Positions 34,583 to 46,190 of a DNA stretch of 64,000 nucleotides are shown piece after piece; position 1 is the stretch's first letter, and the number at the start of each line of letters is the position of its first letter. Origin of the DNA: Piscicola geometra (lineage: Eukaryota > Annelida > Clitellata > Hirudinida > Piscicolidae); assembly GCA_943735955.1 (NCBI GenBank), contig OX030957.1, positions 12,319,517-12,383,516 of the forward strand, in the 5' to 3' direction. Under the pieces are notes generated by a model. It was given only the letters and a program-made list of their open reading frames with translations. It had not been told where the DNA came from and ran no database searches. The position numbers and the translations under genes were made by a program.

Positions 34583-36970
34583 TCAAGTGCGGTGCCAGTC
34601 GAGTCTGATGATGCGTGTGAAGGTCTTCTTGAACTGTTGGTTCGCCAGGGCGTAACAGAAGGGGTTGATGGGGCTGTTCATGTAGCAGAGCCAGTAAGAG
34701 ACGTTGTAAATGAGGGTGAGGTTGAGGGAGGGAAACAATGCCATCAGGATGGAGATCAGGTGCCATGGAGTCCAACAAATCAAAAAAGCCCCCAGAATCA
34801 CCGTAATGGTCCTGAGCGCTTTACGAGCTCTATTTTCTCCCCTGTTTGCTTTTCGTTTCGTGACAGTTTCAAGCGATACTTCTTTCTTCTTGTTACTTTG
34901 TAAGCACGATGACTTAAACTTGCGGGCCAGTTTTGTGGGTTTTCTTGAAGATTCGGCGTTATTTAGAGCCACTTTTTCTGATTTAGAACGGAAATAGTCT
35001 GGTCGCTTATTGCTTGCAGCTTTTGGGGCATCGTTTGCCGAGAAATAACGTTTTAAACTTTTGAAGGGAAGAGACTTTTGATTTTGAGTTTTATGTTTTT
35101 GTCTGAAATACTCGCGATTTCTGCAGCTTAAGACAGGTGTTAAATTCGCCTTGAGTTTTGAGTGGTTTGTAGTGCTTGTGTTTGTCGAGGAGTCATTCGT
35201 CGCTTTTTGATTTTGTGCGTTTTTTCTGTAAGAAGTTGGACTCGGAAAAGTAAAAGCTTCATCCTCCTCGCCACAGATTGCTTCCTTCGTGGAGGTCTCA
35301 ACGTTCGATTGGTCGGTGGTTTGTGTGCTAGAGTGGGCGATGATTTGCGTGTTTGTGAAAAATGAAGTTGTGGCTGTGGGTGGGGTGACCAGTACCAAAG
35401 CCTTACTTTCAAGTGTTTGCGAAGTTGTCGACCTTATCTCTCTACTCTCGACGTCATTTTCAACTGCTTCATTTTTTCCGCTATCTTCCTTACTGTTGGC
35501 TTTTCGAATTTTTTTATCGATAACTATTACATTATTTTCATCTTTTTCTTTGGAATATTCCTTTATGATACTTTTGTCATGCGAATCGTTTATATCGTTT
35601 GTATTTGGAAAACTTCTGCTAGCAATTACTGTCTCAAGCTTATTCTGAATGCCACCAGACACAGTCTCAGTATTTAAAGCTACTTTTTCTTGAATCAAAT
35701 TATTTTTAGTCTCATTTTCACAAACTTTGTAATCATTCAAATAAACTTTACCTATTTCTTTTTCTTTCGTACCAATTGTATTGCTGTGATCGATTAGTTC
35801 GATCCCTTTTTCCGTGGGTTTCAAAGGTGACTTTTCGTAGTTAGAAGACGAAGAACCCGAAGGAAAATTGCTGGCGTTGTTTTTGCCGTTGTGACTGTTG
35901 CCTTGAAGGGCCGAAGGAGTGAAGGCAGGGCTGGCAGAGGGATGCTTGGCGATTTTCATGCCTATTGTGGCGGTCGATTTTCCAGCAACAGAGACAATAG
36001 TGTTCAGTTTCTGGTGCTTGTGGTCGGCTTTCATGGCCATGCGGAGAGCCACTCGGTAAATGCCTGCGTACAAGACACACATGACGAGCAGCGTGGACCA
36101 GAAGTAGGCGATTTGCAGACAAATGTTGAAGGCGGCGTTTTGAAGGTATTGCACGTAACATTCATTCGATCTGACCGTTCTTTCGCCAATGTTGTGCCAG
36201 CCGAATATGGAAGTGAAGAAGAGAAGGATGGGGATGATCCACGTGGCAGCGATGATGAGCAAGACTCTCCTTTCAGTCCTCCAATCCCGGTACTTGGCAG
36301 GGATGGTGACCGAGCAGTAGCGGTCAATGGTGATGCACAGGACTGTGTAGATTGACGTGAGACAAACGGTGTAGTCGATCGACAACCACAAGTCGCACGC
36401 GTAGTTGCTGAGCAGCCAGCGCTCTCCTTGCATCAAATACTGCGTGAAGAAAGGCATGGAGATTGAACCGAGGAGGAGGTCAGAGACGGCCAGAGAGCCG
36501 ATGAAGTAGTTGGTGGGTTGGCGGATGGTGCGTTCGAGAATGAAGGAAAGGATGACGATGAGGTTTCCCATGATGGTGAGGAGGCTGATGAAGCTGGCCA
36601 AGATGCCGATCAGAACCAGCTTCCACATCTGCATGGGAGGGTCTGTCTCTTGGGAGAAACAGAAAGTGGTCATGTACTCAACAAACGTCATGTTCGAAAA
36701 GTTTTCTTTCTTGTAAGCTTCGAGACAGGCGGTGTTGTCGATGAAGTTGGAGTGGTTGGTGAGGTCGTAGAAGCTGTTATTTGTAATCAGGTACAAACTT
36801 GACTCTTTTGAAAGAACATTCGGGTAAAAGTTTTTATAGTAGTCACTGTTGTTGGCAAAATATTTGAAATAATACTCTCTCGGATCGTAGTATTGTCCCT
36901 TGTCTTGACCGCTGCCAGCGTACCCGCTGTTTTCGTACGCGTAATCCATTTTGTCTTCCTGGTCTGCCAT
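34583..36970 (-). CDS. Muscarinic acetylcholine receptor, B type (GAR-2-like)
   Basis: A 795-residue class A GPCR in one coding exon. Start: ATG at 36970. The extracellular N-terminus (~115 aa) has five or so N-x-S/T sites. TM1-TM5 span about 117-310: TNYFIGSLAVSDLLLG, then LWLSIDYTVCLTSIYTVL with the ligand-binding Asp (D3.32, residue ~199), then DRYCSV. A disulfide pair is C192 and C271. A very long third intracellular loop (~410 residues, Lys/Ser/Asn/Thr-rich) precedes TM6 (ITVILGAFLICWTPWHLIS) and TM7 (YWLCYMNSPINPFCY), with a short tail ending DWHRT. TM6 has WTPWH where vertebrate receptors have WTPYN. B-type invertebrate receptors are known to respond to acetylcholine but poorly to classical muscarinic drugs. 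Coupling is probably Gi/o, by family. Confidence 0.93.
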   Translation of the reverse strand: MADQEDKMDYAYENSGYAGSGQDKGQYYDPREYYFKYFANNSDYYKNFYPNVLSKESSLYLITNNSFYDLTNHSNFIDNTACLEAYKKENFSNMTFVEYMTTFCFSQETDPPMQMWKLVLIGILASFISLLTIMGNLIVILSFILERTIRQPTNYFIGSLAVSDLLLGSISMPFFTQYLMQGERWLLSNYACDLWLSIDYTVCLTSIYTVLCITIDRYCSVTIPAKYRDWRTERRVLLIIAATWIIPILLFFTSIFGWHNIGERTVRSNECYVQYLQNAAFNICLQIAYFWSTLLVMCVLYAGIYRVALRMAMKADHKHQKLNTIVSVAGKSTATIGMKIAKHPSASPAFTPSALQGNSHNGKNNASNFPSGSSSSNYEKSPLKPTEKGIELIDHSNTIGTKEKEIGKVYLNDYKVCENETKNNLIQEKVALNTETVSGGIQNKLETVIASRSFPNTNDINDSHDKSIIKEYSKEKDENNVIVIDKKIRKANSKEDSGKNEAVENDVESREIRSTTSQTLESKALVLVTPPTATTSFFTNTQIIAHSSTQTTDQSNVETSTKEAICGEEDEAFTFPSPTSYRKNAQNQKATNDSSTNTSTTNHSKLKANLTPVLSCRNREYFRQKHKTQNQKSLPFKSLKRYFSANDAPKAASNKRPDYFRSKSEKVALNNAESSRKPTKLARKFKSSCLQSNKKKEVSLETVTKRKANRGENRARKALRTITVILGAFLICWTPWHLISILMALFPSLNLTLIYNVSYWLCYMNSPINPFCYALANQQFKKTFTRIIRLDWHRT

Positions 36971-38998
36971 CACAAGATTTCTTCTTGATTAATGAAGTAG
37001 GTAAGTTAGGTGACCTCCTGGTCAAAGCAATTTAATCTCTCTTAGAATCAACACGACGACTTAAGGCTTACGGTAGTTTTAATGCTTTTATAATAAGCAT
37101 CAAATCTGAAAAAAATTATTTAATTAGTAAAAGTGCAATCTCTAAAACTAATAAAATAACTGAATAGTTGAAGTATTTCATAATTTCTTTTTTCTACTTT
37201 TTTTCTTATTTTTTCAAAAGCACCGTAAAGAAAAACTTAACAGATGAATTTTACTTGAACAATTTTTCTCTCAAAATATTTAATTAATGAGGAACATTTG
37301 AAATAGGAAGTTTTAGTAATCACTCACAATTTGTTCCAATAAATTTTTAGATAGTCTTTAAAAGCCAAACTCATTTATTTACCACTACCTTTTCAAGTTC
37401 AGCCGACAAACTTTCACTGAGCATTATTTATATCTAGATGTATGAATTATTTTAAAATATCAAACTATAAATTTTTTCAAACCTTGAATAAAAATTAAAA
37501 TGTCAAAATAATTTAAAGACTCATAAAAAAATACATATATAAAATATTTAATAACTTTAAAGAAAGAAAAAAAAGAAAAACCACATGGTGCAAAATTTCT
37601 TTTGAAAATTTACATGGAAAAGACGACCACCTGCAACCTGGCGTCTATAGAGAATCTACGTGTGATCCATACGCCACATCCGTGCATGGTTGTATGCATT
37701 GAATACTATAAAAATAATGATTATTCTGAATTATTGTGAAACTTGTAAATAATAAAAACACTTTTTATTAGATTATTCTACATTAATTCCACACAATATG
37801 TCTTTTTTCAATAATTTAGGTGGAATAAACTTTAATTTATTATTTTTCCAGTACCAAACAGCATGTTCTAACGCAATTGTGAATTGAAGTTTACGGCAGA
37901 AAAAAGAGCCTGGTGGGTGAGTGCAGATAAACCTCACGGCATAGAAAAATAAATTACACTTTGGGTTTGTCAGGATCATAATTTACCTCGCACGAAACAA
38001 TATTTATGCCTTTCCCTTGTCTTTTAAGCTCTTCTATGAAAGAAAAAAAAGTTTGTTTATTGAATTATTAATAATGCATTTTGATTTTAAGACAAGTTTT
38101 CACTATTATTTATTTTTATCTTTTTCAAACTTGTATTTCATATTTTTTATTTATTTAAAAAATGAAATAGATTAAAATACAAGGCATAAGATAAGAACGA
38201 CATCCCAAGAATAAGTGGTCTCATTCAGACCGGTCATCTTAAACTCGATTTATTTAAAGCTCACCCCGTTTTTCGAAGTTTTCCTTTACATTTTCAAAAT
38301 TTTATTTAAACCAACTTTTTCTAAAGTTTTAAAATAAACTTTAAGCCGAGTTCTTTTTGGATTAGCCAAATTCCAAATGAAAAAAATTTCAGGTGAATCT
38401 TATGAATGACGGCAATCTAAACAAAGTTCTGGAAAGAAGTCTCGTCGAGTGTGTTCAGCAAAATACTTTTGTATAATCGAAAACAGTTTTTTATAGATCG
38501 AAAACTTAGTTTCAATAATTATTGAAAAACTATTTTTTTTCAAAATTAAAATATAAAAAATACGTCGTGAGAAAAAAAATAAAAAACAAGAAATGGGTGT
38601 TGTCTCCCAAAACTCTTGCACACATAAAGCAATTGCCAGTTTGTTTTGAAGCGCCAAAGTTAAAATAACACATTAGCGCGATCGTCCCAGGTGGTCATTA
38701 AACAACAAAGACCATTGTGTATTTATACCTTTCGCTTATCTACGAAATTATATACCTTATAAATATATAAATATTTATCTAAAATTTATATAAATTACAA
38801 TGAAAGCCAATTCAATAGTTGCCAGTAATATTCCTGGTAGTTAGTTACTAAGAATGCGGAAATAAAATGACCATTAGCACACGCTAAAGGAGGGAATGGA
38901 TGACTTGTACAGGCAACACATCAAAGTAAGTCACTGAGGAAGGTGCAAAGTTACATCAAATATTTATGTAGTGCTGTATAAATGCTCTTTGCTCAATT
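36971..38998. other. 5' flank of the receptor gene and intergenic DNA
   Basis: AT-rich. Upstream untranslated exons of the receptor may lie here, but none can be proved. No motif-bearing frame was found. Confidence 0.35.
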
Positions 38999-39376
38999 CT
39001 ATTTATCTTTTTGGTAATTAAGGTAGCTCTGAGTCGAATTGGAGTAAATTGCAATGAAAAGCAAAATACGTGAAAAATTTCTAAAATTTGTTTCAAGCTG
39101 AACTGTGTCAGTATTGGAGAAGATAAATGAACGAACAGTCGGCCAATGTGGTTGGCTCCAAGGAAAGAATAAAAAGTTCCAATAAATATGAAATGACCAG
39201 ATGGATTGTAACAAACTACATCAATGGAAAATCCTAACTTTTTCCGTTCAGTTTCAAAGCTTGGGTATTTTCCAATGTAGTGAGTGCCAAGACGACACTC
39301 TTTTTCAAAAATACCTTGGAAATGACCCAGCAGTTGACTGACGACGGCAATGAGCCAGAAGTTGACGACTGTATGT
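38999..39376 (-). other. Stop-free minus-strand segment without ATG, unidentified
   Basis: One minus-strand frame stays open for about 125 codons in AT-rich DNA. It begins after an AG at about 39373 (FWLIAVVSQLLGHFQGIFEK) and includes GFSIDVVCYNPSGHFIFIGT. It is hydrophobic and has no Met. Possible GT donors occur after GHFQ and after ETERK. It could be an internal exon, part of a lost gene or a chance frame. I do not recognise it. Confidence 0.3.
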
Positions 39377-39580
39377 TTTATATCAACTCATACTTTTCCT
39401 AAACATGGTCTTGATTTTTTGCCTTTCCTCACAACAGTTGCTTTTCTCCATTTGAAACAGCGGCAACATCTACCGTGATAAACACGGAAGAATAACTTAG
39501 CTTATCATTCATTTTTACTCCATGCTACTCTTTGCTTTGCTTTTTATGACATTACTATTATAATTATTTCTATTTCTTTA

Positions 39581-39640
39581 TTGCCTTACGACGTAGTGAG
39601 AGCGCTTCAGTTGCGTGCCGGGCGCTATAGAAAAAAACAA
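39581..39640 (+). mobile_element. SINE 3' fragment
   Basis: gagcgcttcagttgcgtgcc, then gggcgctatag and an A-rich tail resembles the 3' body of the SINE at 11551-11725. Confidence 0.5.
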
Positions 39641-39659
39641 TTATTAATGACAAATATAA

Positions 39660-40080
39660 TAAAAATAACATTAACAATAAATTTTTTGTTTGATTCAATA
39701 TAATTTTATTGTCCTTACAATTATTTGTTTTTCTTTATTTTTCATCTATTTCTTCATAGTTTGTATTCAAGACACTTCTACTTTTAGTTTTTCAAAAAAC
39801 ACTTAGCGCAAAAAATGAGAAAGTTCCATGTCAGAACGTGGTGTCATTTTTAAAGGAATAATGACTTAAAAACAAAGGAGATGTGGGCATTACTTCATGA
39901 TAACAAGTTATTTGGAGGCGACGATTAAAAATGTATGAAGATTTATGTTCAGCTCTATTTAGAATATCACGACCCTCTCCACAGCAAGCAAGCGAACGCC
40001 TTGCTTTATTAACGAGTTTTACAAACTTTTTATTTAGTAAAGAAAACGGTGTATAATTCTCTTTTTAAATGAATAAATGA
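39660..40080. other. Intergenic, no gene recognised
   Basis: AT-rich sequence leading into the minisatellite. Confidence 0.4.
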
Positions 40081-41750
40081 GTAAATAAATGTATCTATAC
40101 AAGTTTATATAATATATACACTTGTATATCTATATTTATTATATCGATAAAATTTACATTGTTTATTTAATTAATTATATATAATATAAATAATTAATTA
40201 AATAAATAATGTATTTATTATTTATTCAATTAATTAATTATATATTTAAGTAATTAGTTAAATTTATTTAATTAATTAGGTACACTATATAATTAATTAA
40301 ATAAATAATGTATTTATTACTTATTTAAGTAATTAATCATATATTTAATTAATTAATTATATATTTAATTAATTAATTATATATTTAATTAATTAATTAT
40401 ATATTTAATTAATTAATTATATATTTAATTAATTAATTATATATTTAATTAATTAATTATATATTTAATTAACTAATTGTATATTTAATTAATTAATTAT
40501 ATATTTAGTTAATTAATTGTATATTTAGTTAATTAATTACATATTTAGTTAATTAATTACATATTCAATTAATTAATTATACATTTAATTAATTAATTAT
40601 ATTTTTAATTAATTAAGTATACATTTAATTAATTAAATATACATTTAATTAATTAATTATATATTTAATTAATTAGTTATATTCATTTAAATAATATATA
40701 CTATATATAATTAATTAAGTATATATAATTAATTAACTATATATAATTAATTAAGTATATATAATTAATTAACTATATATAATTAATTAAGTATATATAA
40801 TTAATTAACTATATATAATTAATTAAGTATATATAATTAATTAACTATATATAATTAATTAACTATATATAATTAATTAACTATATATAATTAATTAACT
40901 ATATATAATTAATTAACTATATATAATTAATTAACTATATATAATTAATTAACTATATATAATTAATTAACTATATATAATTAATTAACTATATATAATT
41001 AATTAACTATATATAATTAATTAACTGTATATAATTAATTAACTATATATAATTAATTAACTATATATAATTAATTAACTATATATAATTAATTAACTAT
41101 ATATAATTAATTAACTATATATAATTAATTAACTATATATAATTAATTAACTATATATAATTAATTAACTATATATAACTAATTAACTATATATAATTAA
41201 TTAACTATATATAATTAATTAACTATATATGATTAATTAACTATATATAATTAATTAACTATATATAATTAATTAACTATATATAATTAATTAACTACAT
41301 ATAATTAATTAACTACATATAATTAATTAACTATATATAATTAATTAACTATATATAATTAATTAACTACATATAATTAATTAACTACATATAATTAATT
41401 AACTATATATAATTAATTAACTATATATACTATATATAATTAATTAACTATATATACTATATATAATTAATTAACTATATATACTATATATAATTAATTA
41501 ACTATATATACTATATATAATTAATTAACTATATATACTATATATAATTAATTAACTATATATACTATATATAATTAATTAACTATATATACTATATATA
41601 ATTAATTAACTATATATACTATATATAATTAATTAACTATATATACTATATATAATTAGTTAACTATATATACTATATATAATTAATTAATTATATATAC
41701 TATATATAATTAATTAATTATATATACTATATATAATTAAATAAATTATG
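40081..41750. repeat. 1.67-kb AT minisatellite with three unit types
   Basis: It begins with irregular attaatta/ataaat runs. Then comes an 18-bp unit tatatttaattaattaat (about 40330-40680), then an 18-bp unit ctatatataattaattaa (about 40690-41430), then a 27-bp unit made by inserting ctatatata (about 41430-41740). All units are nearly self-complementary. Confidence 0.92.
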
Positions 41751-42580
41751 TAATTTTTTTGTTTAATCTTGTCACTTAGAAGCCATTTTTGGTTTTGGAT
41801 GGATTGATTGAAATATACGGAAAATAATAAATAGTTTATGAATCCTATTTCAATTGTTATTGGGGAAAAATTGTATGAGAAAATTATAACTAATGTTGAT
41901 GGAAATGTTAAAATAAAGTAATTTTGTCAATAAATTATAAAATAAAACTTAAGTTAACAACTAGTCTTTGAAAATAAAAATTACGGAAACGATATTCCAA
42001 TTAAATAAAGCCGTAAAGTTTATTTCAAAAAGAAAGCGAATCATATTGACTTGGCGTGGTTGTCATGGCAATGACTAAACATCTCAGAACACTATAGAGT
42101 ATAAAACAATTCTGATGGCTGTTGTGGTGTTTCAGAAAAGTTGTACGCCAAAGAGATACAAACACGAGCAATGAATATCACAGAATTAATTTACAAAAGC
42201 ACTTTGAGAGGGCGAAAAATGTGATTTAAGCAGCGACGCTTAGCAGCGTAAGACGCAAGATTTCCTAGGTCACTATTGACAATTTATAGAACGTGTTCTG
42301 GAAGCTGGTCCAAGAATACTTATTTTTATTTTTAATTATTTTTAATTTATAGTCTTTATTCTAAACAGCTTGACAGATGCAAGCCATGTTACAAGAAAAG
42401 AAGGTGAACAAAAACCAAAATAAAATCGAGAAAGCGAAACAGATTGAAATTAAAAGATGAAAAATAATATAAATTTAAAATATATCATAACTAAAGGATA
42501 AGTATAAGGTAAGATAAAGCAAATGATAATGGGTTAAAATCAGACAACTCGACCAAGGATATGGTCACCATTTATTGTGG
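41751..42580. other. Intergenic, no gene recognised
   Basis: No coding signal. It precedes the 3' tail of the LINE that follows. Confidence 0.4.
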
Positions 42581-45569
42581 TGAATATGATAATTAATAAA
42601 TAAGTAAGTAATACAAATCAGTTGTTGCTTGGCATTCATCCATCTCGTGAGATGATGATAGCGCTCTGATGTGTTCTTTGACGGCAGCTTCTAGAGTGGC
42701 TCAGCAGACCGATCCTGGATCGACAGTTTCTGCTGCAGCGGCTGCAGGTGAAGTCGGATGGAGGATCGAGAGCCTGATTTTGCTGCTTCATTTTTCTTCT
42801 TTGCCTTTGGGATTCCAGATGTTGCCTGCGTTCTTCCTCGCCCTTTTTGATGCCTTTGTGGACAGTCTGGCGCCAGTCCCTCCAGTCATCGGCTAGCTCT
42901 TCCCATCTGCCAGGGTCGATACCCGTAAGTTTGAGATCGCGTTTGCAGACGTCTTTGAAGCGTAGTTGCGAGCGACCAGCTGGAAGTTGTTCTGTAGCCA
43001 GCTCGCCATAGAAGATGTCCTTGGGTATGCGACCTTCTTCCATTTTACGCACGTGACCCAGCCAGCGTAAACGTCTTTGGCATAGAAGGAGGTGTATGCT
43101 GAGTGAGTTGACTTGATTGAGTACGGCTGTGTTGGTGACTTTGTCTTGCCATGTTATGCCAAGGATGCGTCGGAGACAGCGAAGATGAAAGCTTTCGAGA
43201 CGATCTTCTTGCCTGGCATAGGTGGTCCAGGTTTCGCTGCCATACAACAGAGTGCTGAGAACGCATGCCTGGTACACTTTGAGCTTGGTGTTTCGTGTCA
43301 GTTGGTTGTTGGTCCATACACGTTTGCTCAATCTGGCCATGACGCTGGCTGCTTTGGCGAGCCTCTTATTAATCTCAGTGTCGAGGGATAGGCTGCTAGT
43401 AATGACGGAACCCAAGTATGTGAACTTGTCAGTGGCCTCTAGCACTTTTGTCGATTGTGATTGAGGGTGGAACAGGAATGTCTTGACCCATGATGTTGGT
43501 TTTCTTGATACTGATGGTCAGACCGAATTCCCTGCAAGCCTGAGCAAAGCGATTCATCAGCTGCTGAAGGTGTTCCTCCGTGTGTGACACCAGGGCCGCA
43601 TCATCAGCGAACAGCATGTTTCTGATGAGGACAGTGCGAATTTTTGTCTTTGCTCTTAGACGTGCCATGTTCAGCAGTTTCCCGTCACTTCTGGTGTGTA
43701 AATGGACACCTTCGGCAGACTCTTTAAATGCAAAGTTCAACAGCATCGAGAAGAAGATACCGAATAAGGTAGGCGCTAGCACACAACCCTGTTTGACCCC
43801 ACTCTTGATTATGAAGGATTCTGAGGTCTCCCCATCGTAGCTGACCACACCTTGCGTGTTTTCGTGATAAGAAGTTGTAATGTTGAGCAGCCGAGGTGGA
43901 CAGCCGATCTTCTTGAGTAGCCGAAATAGGCCGTTCCTGATTACAAGGTCGAATGCCTTAGTTAGGTCGATAAAGGCGATATACAGCGGCATCCGCTGTT
44001 GTTTGCACTTTTCCTGGAGCTGACGCACGGAGAAGATCATGTCGACTGTGGACCTTCCTGATCTGAAGCCGCATTGCGATTCAGGATACACACGACTTGC
44101 TAGGACTTGGAGACGGTTGAGGACAACGCGTGCGAAAGCTTTACCCACGACGCTAAGCAGTGAGATGCCCCTGTAGTTGTTGCAGTCGCTGCGGTCGCCC
44201 TTGTTCTTATACAGGGTGACAATCTTGGCATTGCGCATGTCCTGTGGAACTCTACCTTCTCTCCTACATGAGCAAAGGAGCTTGTGAAGTGGTTCTAGTA
44301 GAGACGGTTTACCGCATTTGATTATTTCTGGTGGATGCCATCGTCTCTTGGTGCTTTTTCACTCTTTGAGGCATCAATAGCTTTGCTGAGTTCGTCCATG
44401 GTCGGCTCGACATCCAGCTCTTCCAAGACTGGCAAGTCTTCGATAGCGTCCAGTGCTATCTGAGTCACAGAGTTTTCTTTAGAATATAGTTCCAGATCGT
44501 GTTCAACCCACCTTGCTATTTACTTGTCTTTGTCTGTGATGGTCTCTCCTGATTTGGACTTTGAGGGTGCAGTCTTCTTTGCTGACTTGCCTGTTGCTTT
44601 TTTGATGCCTTCATACATGCTCCTTACGTTGCCAGCGTCTGACGCTTATTGAATGCTATTCGCCAGTTGAAGCCAATAGTCATTTGCGCATCGTCGAGCC
44701 GTCTGCTGGGCTTTTCTTCGGGCAGCTTTCAACACTTCGAAGGTGGTCTGACTCGGGTCGCGTTTGTAATCAATCAGTGCCTTTCTCTTGGCGTCAATAA
44801 CAGGCTCAAGATCTGCCGCATTCGCTACGAACCAATCGGTGTCCTTGTGTTCCTTTTTACCATACGTGAGTAAAGCAGTTCTGAAGATGGTATTCCGGAG
44901 CGAGTTCCATCTGACTTCCGCATTAGGCTCTTGGTCGCAGTGTTGCAGCTCCCCTAGCCGATCTATGAACTTCTGGTTCTTGGCCTGTTGGGTGATCTGA
45001 TTGGTGTTGATTTTCGGCTGGCATTTCTTCTTGGAGAGGTGGAACCTCTTGGGGCGCAACTTTATCTTTGACGCGATCAGAGAGTGGTCTGTCTCGCAAT
45101 CGGCACTATGGTAAGCTCTGGTGCTGCGGACGTTGTTCAACGAGTTGTGCCTGGTGATGATCAAGTTAAGTTGATGCCAGTGATTTGATCTTGGATGTCT
45201 CCAGGACACCTTGTGACATGCTTTGTTCTGGAAGTACGTGTTTCTTACGCACAGGTTGTGGTAGCAACAGAATTCGAGTAGTCTCTGGCCGTTTTCGTTC
45301 ATTTTCCCGATGCCATGGTGACCCAGCACATCTGGCCATGAGTCGTGGTCAGAACCAACACAGGCGTTAAAATCTCCCAGAAGGTAGAGGTGTTCGGAAG
45401 CAGGAACTGTGGCAACAACGCTGCTTAGTTGTTCGTAGAATTGATCTTTAGTCTCGGTGCTGGCTTGCATGGTCGGTGCATAGATGCACAGAAGATTAGC
45501 AAAGCCAGATGCTGTGAGAAGGCGTAGAGTGAGGATTCTCTCTGTGCCGCGGGAAGGAGGTTCGGACAT
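42581..45569 (-). mobile_element. RTE-like LINE, nearly full coding length, degenerate
   Basis: Minus strand, endonuclease to C-terminus. At 45569-44646: LLCIYAPTMQASTETKDQF, YLLGDFNACVGSDHDSWP, VSWRHPRSNHWHQLN, ADCETDHSLIASK. A broken stretch follows at 44645-44239. RT at 44238-43429: NNYRGISLLSVVGKAFA, IDLTKAFDLV, SGVKQGCVLAPTLF, and the box NMLFADDAALVSHT. After a frameshift near 43440, at 43445-42636: KFTYLGSVITSSLSLD, LLYGSETWTTYARQ, CLRRILGITWQDK, and a C-terminal Cys/His finger CSRCSRNCRSRIGLLSHSRSC-like. It ends in a short (TTAC/TTAT)n tail near 42585. The clade call (RTE-like) rests on overall style; an unusual I-group element is the alternative. The endonuclease motifs look intact but the coding frame is broken. 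Confidence 0.8.
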
Positions 45570-45619
45570 ACAAATCAGTAATAATAATATAAATATAAAC
45601 TATGGGATGAGATGTTTCA

Positions 45620-46190
45620 AAAGACGAGGGAGGAATGTTTTGCCTTCAAACGTGTTATATATTATGAGGTCTTAAGTTAGGTGGAGATGTTTTAAGAGAA
45701 GGTAGAATTTGGTGAAGAACGTGGTCAGAGTTTGTGGATATTTTAAAAAATAGTTTAGTGTCTAAAGTGGTAAAAATAGAGGTGATAGATGGGTAGTGAG
45801 AGAAAAGATATTTTAGTCTAATTAGTAAATTAATAAAGGACTGAAATTGCCTAATTTGTTGCTGATTAGCAAAACAAGAAGGAGCTGCATACTTAAGGTG
45901 AGAGATGATGAGGGACTCAGTGATGTCAAAGAGTTTGGCACCAAAGAATCCATGGGAACGGATTATTTTAATGGCATGAAAAGTTTGAAAAGCATTTTTT
46001 GATATGATCTATGAATGGTGAAATTTTGAGTGTCGGTGAATGTGATACCTAAGGTAGTGAGTTTGTTAGTGCGTTGAATGGATGGATGTAAAACTGGTGG
46101 TGTGATGTGTTTATGACTATTGTGGACTACGAGTTCGAATGATTTTTTGAGATTGAGTGAAAGATTACTGAGCTTGGCCCACTTAATTAT
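45620..46190 (-). mobile_element. Unclassified LINE RT fragment
   Basis: The minus strand near 46170-46020 reads LNLKKSFELVVHNSHKHIT and then PSIQRTNKLTTLGITFTDT, resembling the region just after the RT catalytic box in several LINE clades. Later parts are decayed. It abuts the 5' side of the RTE-like element, so that element may have inserted into or next to it. Confidence 0.5.

Noticed and set aside
34592..36802. Several plus-strand open frames of 60-154 codons
   Set aside because: Antisense shadows of the muscarinic receptor, without motifs of their own.
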